Translations under genes and position numbers: made by a program
Shown: piece by piece, positions 33,982-46,850 of the stretch
How positions within the stretch are numbered: the first letter of the stretch is position 1
How the letters are laid out: the number at the start of each line of letters is the position of its first letter
From: Kitagawia praeruptora
Lineage: Eukaryota; Streptophyta; Magnoliopsida; Apiales; Apiaceae
Length of the DNA stretch: 64,000 bases
Assembly (NCBI GenBank): GCA_037693485.1
Contig: CM075345.1
Coordinates: 1,505,501 to 1,569,500 of the forward strand
Reading direction: 5' to 3'
The notes under the pieces: model-generated
Told to the model about the DNA's origin: nothing
The model's input: the letters and a program-made list of their open reading frames with translations, nothing else
Databases searched by the model: none

Positions 33982-34260
33982 AATTTCATAAAATTCACAA
34001 GGTATTACCAAAGATTTGCTCAGGACTTTACAGAAAGTGTAGTCCCGTAACCCGACTTATTATAAGAATAAAAGTTTGAATGGACAAGATAAACGTGAGA
34101 AGATCTTCCTGGAGCTAAAGGTAAAGTTGGTGATGACCAGGGTTGGTGTTGCCTAATGGAAGAAGGAAACTTTGGGAGATATTATGATGCAACTCATACA
34201 GGTATAGGTCTGCGCTTATGCAGCACGACAGCGTAATTTCGAATACACTTAGACAGCGCA
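33982..34260 (+). pseudogene. pol: gypsy reverse transcriptase / RNase H remnant
   Basis: One frame reads KFTRYYQRFAQDFTESVVP, then KFEWT after two stops, matching the end of gypsy RT (YYRRF..DFS...PLT...KFEWTD). Then follow EKIFLELKVKLV and, after frameshifts, YDATHTGIGL, like the YSDASKxGLG start of gypsy RNase H. At least four stops and several frameshifts occur within 280 bp. Later, near 36036-36066, bases encoding GKANEVADTL recall the gypsy GKANVVADALSR motif that ends RNase H. The lineage within gypsy cannot be fixed from this; the Met primer site and long LTRs would fit a Tekay-like chromovirus. Confidence 0.7.
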
Positions 34261-37200
34261 GTTCATCAGATTCGGATGGCCTTGGTAGTGCCAATGTTGA
34301 GGAACGACTAACCCCGACGGTAGTGTTCCTTCTGAGACTAGTTGTTAAGAAGACTGGTATTTGGTAGTATCGACTAATAGGACAAATATGTATCGGGAGG
34401 ATGTGGCATGTTACTAGTGGGTGAATAGATTAACTGAAATTTTCCCAAATTCTGGGAAGGAATTCAACGAATTTTGGCAAACCTTGTCTTTCTGATTATC
34501 AAAAGACGTCATTGAAGAGAGTGGAAACTGGAGCGAACCCTGTGGATTGGGTAAAGTAGCCGCTATACAGGTGGGTAGACATACCCCGATTATTACAGTT
34601 GAATGTAGGGATAAAGTTATGAAGTTGAATGTAATTAAGAAACAAGCCGGACTGAGAAATTCTGGGATTGACTTAAATGAAAAGGTTGTCATGCCAGAAG
34701 TGTTAAGCTTTTGGTGGTACGTGGAATTGATAAGAGTAACTAGAAGAATAAAAGAAAATGAAAGGTGACCGGAGATGGCACCGAGAAGTCGATTGAGACT
34801 TATATGGAGTGAAGTTTTGAAAAGATCAAAAGGTATCAAAGTAGAAGGCACTATGCCAGCAATTGCTAGAAAAGTAATGCTATTAGCCGACCCCTAAACT
34901 CACATATTTTAGCATGGCCAGTTGGGGCCAAGTCACTAAAGATTATCGAGTGACTGAACCAGCAAGGTAAGGACAAGCGGGGTGCTTCTAACCAAGTGCC
35001 AACCGCGAGGACTTTTGATATAAAATGAATTGAGGAACATGATGATGGATTTTATATATACCATGGAAGTATTGGGATTGAGGATAGTGACCAATAAAGA
35101 GTTTCGAAGGTTGTCAAAGATGGCGTAGTATGATGTATAAATGTTATCTGAAGCTTAGCGTCCTCAAAAAGAGCATTAGACACTAAGAGATTCACGTTGA
35201 ACACGACCAATATCTTCCAGAGCATCATTGCTACCATTACCAAGTTCTGTAAGAAAGACAGATAGACATATGTTGTCTTTTGGAAGGTCATATAGACTAA
35301 CATTCGTTTGAAAGAAGAGGTTAGCATTAGTCTACCTATAGACTATCAAGATGAGAATGATTAAAAGAGACCCTTATTAAGGATATATGATTTAATTGCC
35401 AAGTACAGGATATAAGTATTCCTTGAAACTAGAATTGAGCATAGAATGTCCATATATTAAGACGAACCCTGGGGGATGCACAAAGAATAGCATCACCCCT
35501 AATAATAGGCACTGTGAAATCAGACGATATAAGTTGAATCGACCAAGGTATCAATAACCTATAAGGAATTGTGGAAAGGAGTCTCGAAAAGTACATAGAC
35601 AGAATCGTTATAGAATTGGTTAACGATGTTTGATATACCCTGTACCCAGAAGATATAGGATGAATGATGAGGATGACCTAAGGAACCCTATAAGGGAAGA
35701 GGTAATGTTCTGAACTTCAGAAAGGGAAGTTTGGTAAGGAATGTATGACATAGTAACAATACGGCCAGAGGAATTAGGTGTGAAACCATGAGAAAGTATG
35801 GATTGAACCAATAAGGTTGAGATTATCCTAAAACAAGAAGGGATTTAAGTAAGGAAATATCCTAGGTATGATTGGGAGTACTGGTAGTAAAGTTCACACT
35901 AGAAAGGTGGAAGCAATGACTTTTGGAAAAGACTGATAGATGTTTTCTCTCATTCAGCAGAATTTAAGGGAGAATGCTTCCACCCTGAGTTGGAATAGAT
36001 CCAGAAAACATTGATCTCAAGAAATTATTATAATCAGGAAAGGCCAACGAGGTGGCCGACACTTTAAATATAGGGGAGTAAGCATAAATGCTCAGACCAA
36101 AGAAAAAGAATGATAATGTAAGGACCTTGATGGTCATAATGTGGTAGAGGAAGTTACATTCCGTCTAATGATTTTGCCAGGATCAACTATAAGAATAGTT
36201 TAAGTAAAGATTCGATTCCTGATGTTGCCAGTAGCACATTACCGACATTAGGAGGCTCTACGACATACCAGACCAAATTCCCCAAGAGACTCGCCTTTTC
36301 TTTGGAAAGAGAGAGGGGAGGTTAAGTAACAATGAATTGGTAGTAAATGACCAGAAATAGAAAGGGTACAAATACTGATAAGCCAAATGGCGCGATGATG
36401 AATGACAAGCAAGTTTATGTTGGTGTATTTCTGTGCAAACCAGATAGAGAATTATGAGATTGGCAAGCGATTAAGCAAACCGCTAAGCTTTTAGTCTTCT
36501 ACCGGAGATATATGATTAATAATCTCACCAGCCTGTTCCAGCTGCGATGCTGGAAGCTTTCCTGCAATTTTATCTGCTTCATGTAATATCTACGTCAAGT
36601 TCAGGAAGCATTCCCTATGGATAGGGAATAGTGATTATTTTGTTTTCCTAGAGGATCTTGAATTAACAATTATGATGCTTAGTTGTTAAAGCACTAAGTA
36701 AACGATAAGCGATGGTGATCCTACTGAGAAATTAGGTGGTAACGACTGTGGAAATGTCAAATTGAATCTAAGTTAAAGAAATCATCCAGGTTTATTTCGG
36801 ATGGTGTAATTTCTGGAACGACGGGATATTTGAAATGAAGAATTAGGTTATGATGGTTCATAAGATGATTATAGTAGAAATAAAGACAAGAGAGTCAGAT
36901 AGGTGGGCTCATGAGAAGCCCCAGTAATGAAGCGAGAAAAGTATGGAATTAGCAGGGCAAGGGTATTGGCTAAAACAGAAAGTTGGGATTAGGAGCATAA
37001 ATGACATACAAATGGACTCCTTAGTAAGTTTGGAAAATTCGAGAAAATATGAAATAGATTGACTGAGTAATAAAGAGACTCATGAAATGAAAAAGTGAAA
37101 TCTAGATGATTGAACAAAGGAAAATTTGGCCCCAAACGTGTAACACGTATTGAATAAAGGTGACGAGTGCCTCAACTCTGAGATGAAGGATTTTCCAAAA

Positions 37201-39437
37201 GTAAGTAATGCTAATATCAAACAAGAGTATAGGTCCATAGAATGATGGACAGAGAAACAAGGACATGTGATATGTGAGATTACGATAAAGTAGTATTTGA
37301 TACGAATACGATTACTTTCTTCCCTAATAAACCTCTATAGTTCAGAGGTAAATTCTAAGTATGATATTTTGACAATCATGAAAACTTTCATATATGATTC
37401 TTTGAAATTCGTTCTTTTCTTCTCCCTTATTTATCTTCTTCTAAATTGAGAAGAACAACCCTTTAAGGAGGGGAGGTAATACTACGTGACTCTCTGTCTG
37501 TGTGATAAGAGTCTAAGTGGAATGCCATTAATTGTTTAATTGCTTGTCAAGTACTAAAGGCTGGCCCCCTTTTGTACTAACTATGCAGTATAACAAATGT
37601 TCATTGATCACAGTGATCTCTCGATAAATTTTTCCACCTAAATATATATACATCGAGATTGCGAAGATTAAAGCGATCAGGAATTGCAAAATTACGAGTG
37701 AGGTTATCTCCGGAATTCGTAGCACGTTAGTGATACCGAAGTCACTGCACGTACCAATAAGGTTAATAGTGTAAGACCGGACAAGAGCGTATACCGGATA
37801 ATGTGTTATGCGAAAGTATCAAAGAATTGGTAGAACGGATAAAGGGTGTATTGTAACACCAGTACGATGTGCTTTAGAAAGATTGGGATGTGTAAGGATC
37901 GACCAGAGAATTGGAAGGCGAAATAACCAACAAGTACCCAATTGTCTTCTACCTGATTCCGGGACGGAATCCTTTTAAGGAGGGGAGACTGTAAGAACCC
38001 AGATTTTTGGGTAGAATTAAAACTTTTATTATCTATTGATGTAAGAGTGAACAGTGGTTACAACTACAATGTAATACTGGCTTTAAAGAATGAATAATGA
38101 AAGGATATATATTCCAAGGTTATATGGCCTGAAGGATGCTATTGGGTGATAACTTAGATTAGAATAATCTATCTCCTAGAAAGTTAAGATAAGATTCCCT
38201 AGAGAGAAATAGATACCCTCATGTCATCCAAATCAATATCTATTATAAGCCCAGCGGTTCCGTAAAAAGGTTAAGGAACACTCGAGGGTGAACCAGGTTC
38301 ATTTTCCTAATTATAGGAATTAAATAAAAATAAGTGATGAATAGTGATTTTGGTGGAAGTTGGAATATTATTATAATAATGTTATACCCGGTATTCGGAA
38401 CGGATTTCTGAGTTCGTATTAGTGATCCAGGAGGAAAATAAGTGTATGTAAAAGCTGTCGGATTCAAAAAAAGAGCACTTTTATTTTCTCCGAGATTTCC
38501 CTGGACACTTCAAGACTTAAGGATTTATAAAAGGGAATTAAGGAATTTAAATTCGAGAAGTATTAAGAAAGATGAAGAATAGTATTAGAATTATTAAGAA
38601 GGTTTTCGGTAAAACCCTAACTAGAAACGAATGAGTTATTCCCTCGAACGATCAACGAATTAAGCAATAAACGGACAAAGAAACAAGCAGAGGGAGCAAG
38701 AGTCTTGTGCAAGCTACTAGAAAATATCTAGTAACCAAACTAGAATCAAGGAACTAGCATCTTAGAGAATGCAACTAAGTACTTAGCAAGCAACTACCTA
38801 GTTAAGCTCTAAACCACCACATTTTCAACACATGTCTTGCCATTTCCTCATCCAACACCTCACTACTTTAATAAAGTAGCTTTATACAAGATATTATGTT
38901 GTAAGTGGATGAGAGTGGATGAGATTAAATCAAAAGAAACCAAGCAAAAACATCAAACTCTCCACCTTTGCTCCATTCGGCTATTAGCATAAATCAAGAA
39001 CCAAAATCCCACTTCCAACCATCCTTTGATCTTGAAACTTTTTATGTGAGTCCTATAATTCATAAAAATGATCTCCTCAAAATCCTAGCTTCAATCTCCT
39101 TTGTTTCCATTTTCAAACAAATCATCAAAGCCTAGGGTGAATAGTGATTTTCAAGAACAAAATTCTTGGATCTTGATTTCTTGGATGATCTAAGCTTGGT
39201 AAAGGGTGTACAAGGTCTATACAAGGCTTAGCAAGGTCTTTAACACTCTACAAGGAAGGTATAAACCTCATAAACCCTTAGTTTGACTTTGAGTTTTGGT
39301 GATGTTCTTGATGGATCTAAGTAGTTATGATTATGGTGATGTTATAAGCATGATTAGTTAGTGGTTTAATGATTTTAGTAAGAGATGATGATCTTGTTGG
39401 TTTAACATGATATTCTTGGACTGATAAAGATGATAAT

Positions 39438-41002
39438 TGTTCGCACTTATTCACGCAAGAGAACGTGGTCAACAAGTAATATAGAGTAAATAGGATTCGT
39501 TCCCACAGAGACTCAAATTGTTCGTTTTGTTCACTTATGCACCAGCTTATGATTTACACTCACTGCTAAGACAATCACAATTTTGGTTTGATTTAACTAT
39601 TGTTTAATTACCAACTAAGCCAATTACGAGAAAATAACTTAACTTTAACCTTATAATAAACAAACATGGGATTTCAATTTCATTTACTACTTCATCTAGA
39701 ATCTTATGCCCTTTAGCCTAGCATGTGATAGCGTTGATTACTGATTAGATGCACTAAACTGATACATACCAACTTTCGTTGTGCATATACCATCCTACTG
39801 ATCATCCACAATTGATAGAAGTCAAGTAGTCACCAAATATTTGTAGTCCCTATATGTCTATAGCAATTGAACACATACCGGTTAAAGATCAAGCACCCAT
39901 TAAACCACATAGTCGATGCAAGACGGTTAGAATCACATCACAAATTAATACATGTTCTTCACATGCAAAAACCTATGCTAGCATGAATTGTTCTAAACCC
40001 TAGATCCACTTTCGCATTCACTAGGATTAAACAAACAATTACGAGTGTTCGCGACGCACTTATAACGAATAAGCATAAACATACTAGGCAATCAATACAA
40101 TCAATCACACACCAAGGCATAAAAACACTCAATTACTAGAATCCATAGCAAAATCCATTAGAACCCCATGATAACGAATTAGCCCATAATTGACCTAATT
40201 GTCATCATGGGTTCTACGGAAAACATAATTCTAAAATCAACAAGTAAAAATATAGAAGAAGAAATAAGGTTTAGAATTAAATCCCCACAATAGAAGAATA
40301 CAAAGGTTTCAAGAATAATCCTTGCTTGTCACTAGCTCGGAGGAATTCCTTCTCCTTTTCTCTCTTCCAAAAAACTAGGTTATAATACGTAACGTCTGTA
40401 TATCTTATGATTACAAGGGTTGGATGTTGATATAGGCTCTCCCTCACTTGCCCAATAAGAAAAAATACCTTAAATACAACTAGAATACGATTTTTGTGTC
40501 AAAAACCACCTAAAAATACAATTTAATTCGAAACATGATAGAATTTCAGAATTTCCAGCGAGTTCGGGCGCACCCTGCGCGGTATCAGCGCAGTCTGCGC
40601 GGTCTGTTACTGTTCAGAATTATAGAAAACTTCCCAGGCTTCGCGTGGACAGCTTACGGACCTCAAACGGACTTGTAGAACTCCAGATATGGCCAAAACA
40701 GTGAAGACTGCGCAACCATCCGAATTTTACACAATTTGCTCCTTTCTCCTCCGTTTCTTTCGCATTAGCTAACATCTTTAATACCATGACACATGTAACT
40801 CCTTGGTAGCATAACACAAGTGTACCATCTTCATTCCAATACTTAATTCCGCTCTAATATCGATTAGAAACACCAACACTAACCGATAGCTACAACCCTG
40901 CACAACTACACAAAACACATAAAAAATACAACAAACTTGAGACCAAGTCAATCAATTTAAGTCGATATGGAACGCTCCAAGTGGATAAAAATCCACTTAT
41001 CA
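39438..41002 (-). repeat. 3' LTR of the Athila-type element
   Basis: On the plus strand it runs TGTTCGCAC to CACTTATCA; in element orientation TGATAAG to GCGAACA. It has exactly the same length as the other LTR. Confidence 0.92.
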
Positions 41003-42612
41003 CACCCCCAAACTTAAACCGATGCTTGTCCTCAAGCATAAACAGCTACACTATCTAATTAGTACCACTTCCGTAGGTGATCACGGTTGCATTTGGCATA
41101 TGCAACAAGCCCTTTAAACCCCTAGGCAGCCCTAGTGGACGAGTAAGGTCTCGTGAGGGCCTATAGCGAATGTACCCACAAAATCCATTTAACCTAATGC
41201 AATGCAAATGCATGAATGCAACTAATATGAAAAAAATGCAAAGACCCCCTTCAAACTCACCAAAACCAACTAACAAGCAAATATCTCGACGAATGCAACA
41301 AATCCAAGCAGAGCTCGACTAAGTCCCCGTATACTAACAATACATGAACAGAAACGTGCGTGTGTGCAATGCTCATCAGAAATACCCCCAGAACTAGGTC
41401 AAAAATCATACATGCTTTCCGTCAAGACAATCACAGGTTTATAACTAGAATAGACTGTAGACACTCCATAACTTAGGAACACCTCCACCCTCATCCAAGG
41501 TAGACAGAAACTCATGCTTTATTACTATACTACGACACTACATATACAATAAGCATGCTTATTTAACCGTGCAATGAATGAGACCCCAAAAGGTTTATAC
41601 AATAATACCCATGTAGCGAGTGTTGGGTCAGTGGATCCCAGACTATAAAGCCTTAGGTCACTAGGACTAAGTCCCCTCAGACTTAATTACTCGAGTATTA
41701 AAGAGCTCACTCTGGTTAATTTTGCATTAACAAACAACACTTGACTCTTTTTCTTCTTTTTTTTTTCTCTTTTTTTTTTCGCAATCTGGAATGAGCCTTT
41801 CTCATTTCCAACCCTAGACTACTCATATAAATATGAGCTGGCTACTAGCCATTTGACGCCTAGCCTTTATTGACAAATATTAACAACTAGCATGAAAATT
41901 CCTGGTTTCCCCCAAACTTAGACTTTAATGTTCCTACGCTATAAAGGGAATAACGAAAATTCTAAATATAAACAAGTGATTAAATCTCAAAACATCCCAC
42001 AGGCATGACCCTAACCTAGCCCAACAGCACCCCAATGAGACTGTGTAATAAATTTTGTTCCCGTAACATGCAAGTCAATTTCATAGAAACTATAAATCAG
42101 CCCTCTACTCATCATCATCACACCCAAATCAACATCCACCTATCAATCAGAATCAGCTCGTCCTAAGGGATCATGAAATATGCATGCCATGAAAATGCAA
42201 CTAAATGAAAACTCACATGGTATACGAAAATAAAACAAAATGTCCTATATGAACAAACATAGATAATACGAACATAACAATCATGCATGAACTATCACTA
42301 CTATGCAACATGATATCCTATATGACCACAAAATACAACATTACATACAACTACTATCCCCCAAATCACCCCCAAACTTAAAATATTCAATGCCCTCATT
42401 GAAGGTAAAATTAAAGGGTACAAGAGATACTCCCCTAGTCGTCGGCATCGTCACCCTCCTCGGGTGGTGTGTCTGGTGGTGGATAGATGTGATGTGCTCC
42501 TGCGCAACTGTTGTTTTATTCGAAAGCAAAAAATCATGGGTTGCCTCCCACGAAGCGCCTTTCTTTAACGTCTTTAGCTAGACTTGGCCACAATTTTTAT
42601 CTTGAAAATTTT
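41003..42612 (-). other. long 3' untranslated region with three polypurine-type tracts
   Basis: On the minus strand TAAGTTTGGGGG occurs at 41005-41016 (next to the LTR, the functional tract), 41909-41920 and 42369-42380, the last followed by a further TTTGGGGG at 42358-42365. A pyrimidine-only run on the plus strand (about 41751-41780) is an A/G run in element sense. No ORF is evident. Confidence 0.7.
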
Positions 42613-44019
42613 CTACACCGCATCTCTATAAGGCCATTTAATGATCTTTTCTGGAGCGACATCTTCAACGACAAGCTTTACCCGTTTTCGCTCCTCACAA
42701 GATCTCTTAACAACATTCTCCCGCCTACCTGAAAAGTTAGCAGTAATAACAATAGCAAGCAAAGGAGATGAATTACAAGAAGCATACCCCAGGTGAACTA
42801 GCAATGTTTTGAGCTCGAGTTCGGGTGCTCCTTCAATTGATGGCTTAAGGCGCACCTGAGAATTCCAGAGATCTTCCACTCCAAGCAACTTATGTGGAAT
42901 ACGTAGCCCCATTAACCAAGGCACTGTAATCCTCAGTTGGCCATGCTTTGCCTTCTCCTTCTCCATGTCATACTTTTTACTTTGCCCTGCATCAACCAAT
43001 TTCAAGCTAAAACACTCCTCATCCTCCGCCGGCAAATTCATGGCTAGAGTTTGCTTCTGAAGCCTTTGTGGATATGGAGGAGGAAAATCGATTTGGAAGA
43101 TCTCTGTAGTCTTCTCCGGAGTAGATTTGTCAACAGGAGTGATGCTCTTTTCCTCTTCGGCCTCCAGCTGGTCGAAGTCAGATTGCAACGGAGCGGCATT
43201 CAACAACTGAACATGCTCTTCTAATTCATCATCTTCCACACTAAGACACTCTTCATCCTTCGAAGGAAATAACATAGCCGCTTGAGCCTTGGAATTTTCT
43301 TGATCTTGGGCTGATTCTTCAAAATTTTGAGATTGCAAAGGAAGTGGTTGCGGCTGATTATTCAGAATCGAATTTTCTGGACATTCTGAATTTTCTGATT
43401 GGTTTGCCTCCGGCTCTACTTCCTTATCAACTTCATGTTCTGCTTCTTCCCCATCTCTGACCTCAGAATCTCCTTCCTGAACTTCGATCATGGTCTCACC
43501 CGTGGCTAAGAAAGGCCAGTCAAGACTGATAGGCATGTTATTGTCCTCCTTCTCTGCCTCTAGGTCTCTCGTGTCACTTGGAAGGGTTCCCTGAAGACTG
43601 TTTAGCAAGGTTGCTAATTGACCAATCTGATTTCCTATTTTCTGGAGAGACAATGCATTGCTTTTAGCCATCAACCTCAATTCTTCTAATTCAGCTTCTT
43701 CGGTCGACTGTTGGATAGACCAAGTCTGAAATTGCTGCTGCTGAAATTCAGGAGGTTGAAAGTGTTGATGCACTGGGGCATACTGATGCTGAAATTGTTG
43801 CCCTTGTTGCTGCTGAATTCCCCCTGGATTGTATAGCTCATCTTCAAACTGCTGATTTTGGAGCGGGTAGGATGGATATTGGGATTGCTCCATACCACTC
43901 TGATTGTAGTCCCAGCTGAAATTTGGCCGGTTTCTGTTATACTCACATTGATGAGTGTAATGTCCACCTGCACACAGCTCACAAACAATTACGAATTCCT
44001 GCTCCCAATAATCCATCAA
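42613..44019 (-). CDS. Athila-derived patchwork gag/protease-linker ORF (468 aa)
   Basis: The open frame begins about 80 bp after the primer site. It starts almost at the zinc knuckle (CELCAGGHYTHQC, residues 14-26), so the capsid part of gag is missing. A Gln-rich stretch and IGNQIGQLATLLNSLQGTLP (gag C-terminus) follow, then PFLATGETMIEVQEGD, which resembles the last part of Athila protease (PFLATGRALIDVQKG). A long acidic region comes next, then FPPPYPQRLQKQ and KPSIEGAPELELKTL, like the linker before Athila RT. The protease catalytic DxGA motif, RT and integrase are absent. The frame is intact in a young insertion. It could give an RNA-binding protein, or be open simply because the source copy was recent. 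Confidence 0.75.
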   Translation of the reverse strand: MMDYWEQEFVIVCELCAGGHYTHQCEYNRNRPNFSWDYNQSGMEQSQYPSYPLQNQQFEDELYNPGGIQQQQGQQFQHQYAPVHQHFQPPEFQQQQFQTWSIQQSTEEAELEELRLMAKSNALSLQKIGNQIGQLATLLNSLQGTLPSDTRDLEAEKEDNNMPISLDWPFLATGETMIEVQEGDSEVRDGEEAEHEVDKEVEPEANQSENSECPENSILNNQPQPLPLQSQNFEESAQDQENSKAQAAMLFPSKDEECLSVEDDELEEHVQLLNAAPLQSDFDQLEAEEEKSITPVDKSTPEKTTEIFQIDFPPPYPQRLQKQTLAMNLPAEDEECFSLKLVDAGQSKKYDMEKEKAKHGQLRITVPWLMGLRIPHKLLGVEDLWNSQVRLKPSIEGAPELELKTLLVHLGYASCNSSPLLAIVITANFSGRRENVVKRSCEERKRVKLVVEDVAPEKIIKWPYRDAV

Positions 44020-44102
44020 ATAAAAAGAAAAAAAACGTCTGAGTCAGTGAATTTAACCCAAATTGATGACAAGATCATAAACTAACAAACAATGAACCGA
44101 GT

Positions 44103-44119
44103 CCCCGGCAGCGGCGCCA
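44103..44119 (-). other. primer binding site of the Athila-type element
   Basis: On the minus strand TGGCGCCGCTGCCGGGG matches the 3' end of plant Asp-tRNA with one mismatch. It lies 6 bases inside the 5' LTR (44126-45690). Confidence 0.85.
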
Positions 44120-44125
44120 AAAACT

Positions 44126-45690
44126 TGTTCGCACTTATTCACGCAAGAGAACGTGGTCAACAAGTAATATAGAGTAAATAGGATTCGTTCCCACAGAGAC
44201 TCAAATTGTTCGTTTTGTTCACTTATGCACCAGCTTATGATTTACACTCACTGCTAAGACAATCACAATTTTGGTTTGATTTAACTATTGTTTAATTACC
44301 AACTAAGCCAATTACGAGAAAATAACTTAACTTTAACCTTATAATAAACAAACATGGGATTTCAATTTCATTTACTACTTCATCTAGAATCTTATGCCCT
44401 TTAGCCTAGCATGTGATAGCGTTGATTACTGATTAGATGCACTAAACTGATACATACCAACTTTCGTTGTGCATATACCATCCTACTGATCATCCACAAT
44501 TGATAGAAGTCAAGTAGTCACCAAATATTTGTAGTCCCTATATGTCTATAGCAATTGAACACATACCGGTTAAAGATCAAGCACCCATTAAACCACATAG
44601 TCGATGCAAGACGGTTAGAATCACATCACAAATTAATACATGTTCTTCATATGCAAAAACCTATGCTAGCATGAATTGTTCTAAACCCTAGATCCACTTT
44701 CGCATTCACTAGGATTAAACAAACAATTACGAGTGTTCGCGACGCACTTATAACGAATAAGCATAAACATACTAGGCAATCAATACAATCAATCACACAC
44801 CAAGGCATAAAAACACTCAATTACTAGAATCCATAGCAAAATCCATTAGAACCCCATGATAACGAATTAGCCCATAATTGACCTAATTGTCATCATGGGT
44901 TTCACGGAAAACATAATTCTAAAATCAACAAGTAAAAATATAGAAGAAGAAATAAGGTTTAGAATTAAATCCCCACAATAGAAGAATACAAAGGTTTCAA
45001 GAATAATCCTTGCTTGTCACTAGCTCGGAGGAATTCCTTCTCCTTTTCTCTCTTCCAAAAAACTAGGTTATAATACGTAACGTCTGTATATCTTATGATT
45101 ACAAGGGTTGGATGTTGATATAGGCTCTCCCTCACTTGCCCAATAAGAAAAAATACCTTAAATACAACTAGAATACGATTTTTGTGTCAAAAACCACCTA
45201 AAAATACAATTTAATTCGAAACATGATAGAATTTCAGAATTTCCAGCGAGTTCGGGCGCACCCTGCGCGGTATCAGCGCAGTCTGCGCGGTCTGTTACTG
45301 TTCAGAATTATAGAAAACTTCCCAGGCTTCGCGTGGATAGCTTACGGACCTCAAACGGACTTGTAGAACTCCAGATATGGCCAAAACAGTGAAGACTGCG
45401 CAACCATCCGAATTTTACACAATTTGCTCCTTTCTCCTCCGTTTCTTTCGCATTAGCTAACATCTTTAATACCATGACACATGTAACTCCTTGGTAGCAT
45501 AACACAAGTGTACCATCTTCATTCCAATACTTAATTCCGCTCTAATATCGATTAGAAACACCAACACTAACCGATAGCTACAACCCTGCACAACTACACA
45601 AAACACATAAAAAATACAACAAACTTGAGACCAAGTCAATCAATTTAAGTCGATATGGAACGCTCCAAGTGGATAAAAATCCACTTATCA
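44126..45690 (-). repeat. 5' LTR of the Athila-type element
   Basis: 1565 bp, about 99.7% identical by eye to the LTR at 39438-41002. Next to the target duplication ATAAT at 45691-45695. Confidence 0.92.
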
Positions 45691-46850
45691 ATAATCATGT
45701 GTATAAGTTGGATTTGTGCCCGGTGTGGCTTGGTATTGTTGTTATGATTTTTAGAACGCTCGATTCGTAGCCGTCGTAATGCCCGATTTTCATTAACACT
45801 AAGAACCCGAACTGGACAGTAGCCATAACTCTATGTTCTTGGCAAGATAATGAACCCTACTGCTAGATTTTTGAACATAGATCACTTTGGCGAAAGAATC
45901 GAAGCATTTCAATTTACGGTTTAGGAGTTATGATTAAATTCGTAAAAGTGGTTCGAAACCGTAAACGAAAGTTCGTAACTGAAATTGGATCCCTTTATTA
46001 CCACGAAATCAGTGGAGAATCTTGATAATTAAAAATTAGAGATCATAAGGATGGTGTGAGAAAATACCTCGTATTAAAAAGATCGTTTTTCGATTTTATA
46101 AAAATGTTCGAATCGAGATTAAACGCGAACGAACCCCTTAAAGGTATGACTTTGGTTATAACTTAGAAAACGGGCGATAACACTCGAGGTATAATCTTGA
46201 TTCGTAAACGACCAACCTTAGAACTTATACGACTTAAGTATATACCAAGTATAAGCATGATGACATGTCTTGATAACGAACGAATGTCGGATCGTATCGG
46301 TGATAAAAAGAGTTACACTAAAAGAGACGTAACGAGATAACTCGAAAACATGTTTCGATTTAAGTGGAGTTTATACTTAGCCTTTTAATAAGCGTTAAGT
46401 GGTTAATCTTAAATATTCTGATTGTTTATAGATTTTCGAGCTGACCCGGGACACATTACCCCTACCCGCACTCGATTCTCAGGCAAGTTTCCAATACTTG
46501 GAACTGTTGTTGTGATAATATATATATGATGACTGTTGTATACATATGCCATAGCATGCATGCCTACTTTCAAGTTAATATTGAATTACTTATTCCCTGA
46601 ATTGATATCGGCTTATAGACTATATATGAAATATCAGTTATAAGCCGGATTGTTTGGTTAAGACCCTTAGCGAAGGGCGTATGAAATTCATACTTCAAAT
46701 ATAGACCGGGAGTCGATATTTTGTAATATATAAATAGTCGTGGAAACCCGGAGGGATCCCAGCGACAAATTTATTATTTCGAGGATTTTTATTCGATTAC
46801 GAATCTTTCGAGGAGCGTTATTTGAGTATTACCTCAGTGAAGGAATATTT

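Larger units (their letters stand above)
32665..37989 (+). other. decayed interior of the large gypsy element
   Basis: The primer binding site TGGTATCAGAG (32669-32679) matches initiator Met-tRNA. No sense frame of useful length survives. The polypurine tract AAGGAGGGGAGA (about 37976-37987) precedes the 3' LTR, and a second tract of the same type, AAGGAGGGGAGG, lies at about 37465-37476. Recognisable gene remnants are listed separately; the rest (34300-36000, 36100-37460) I could not assign. Confidence 0.75.
39438..45690 (-). mobile_element. non-autonomous Athila-type gypsy element (6253 bp)
   Basis: Two 1565-bp LTRs, a 5-bp target duplication ATAAT, a primer site matching Asp-tRNA (the usual Athila primer) and a gag/protease-like ORF define the element on the minus strand. 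There is no RT, RNase H or integrase in the 3.1-kb interior, so it needs a helper. Four substitutions separate its LTRs (39957 vs 44645; two near 40208 vs 44896; 40645 vs 45333). Confidence 0.92.

Noticed and set aside
34414..34851. 145-codon minus-strand frame in the gypsy interior
   Set aside because: Antisense to the element, no similarity to known proteins, and surrounded by decayed gypsy pol; taken as chance.
39438..45690. Reading the nested element as plus-strand
   Set aside because: The Asp-tRNA primer site and the ORF lie at the right side on the minus strand and the polypurine tract adjoins the left LTR, so its orientation is minus.
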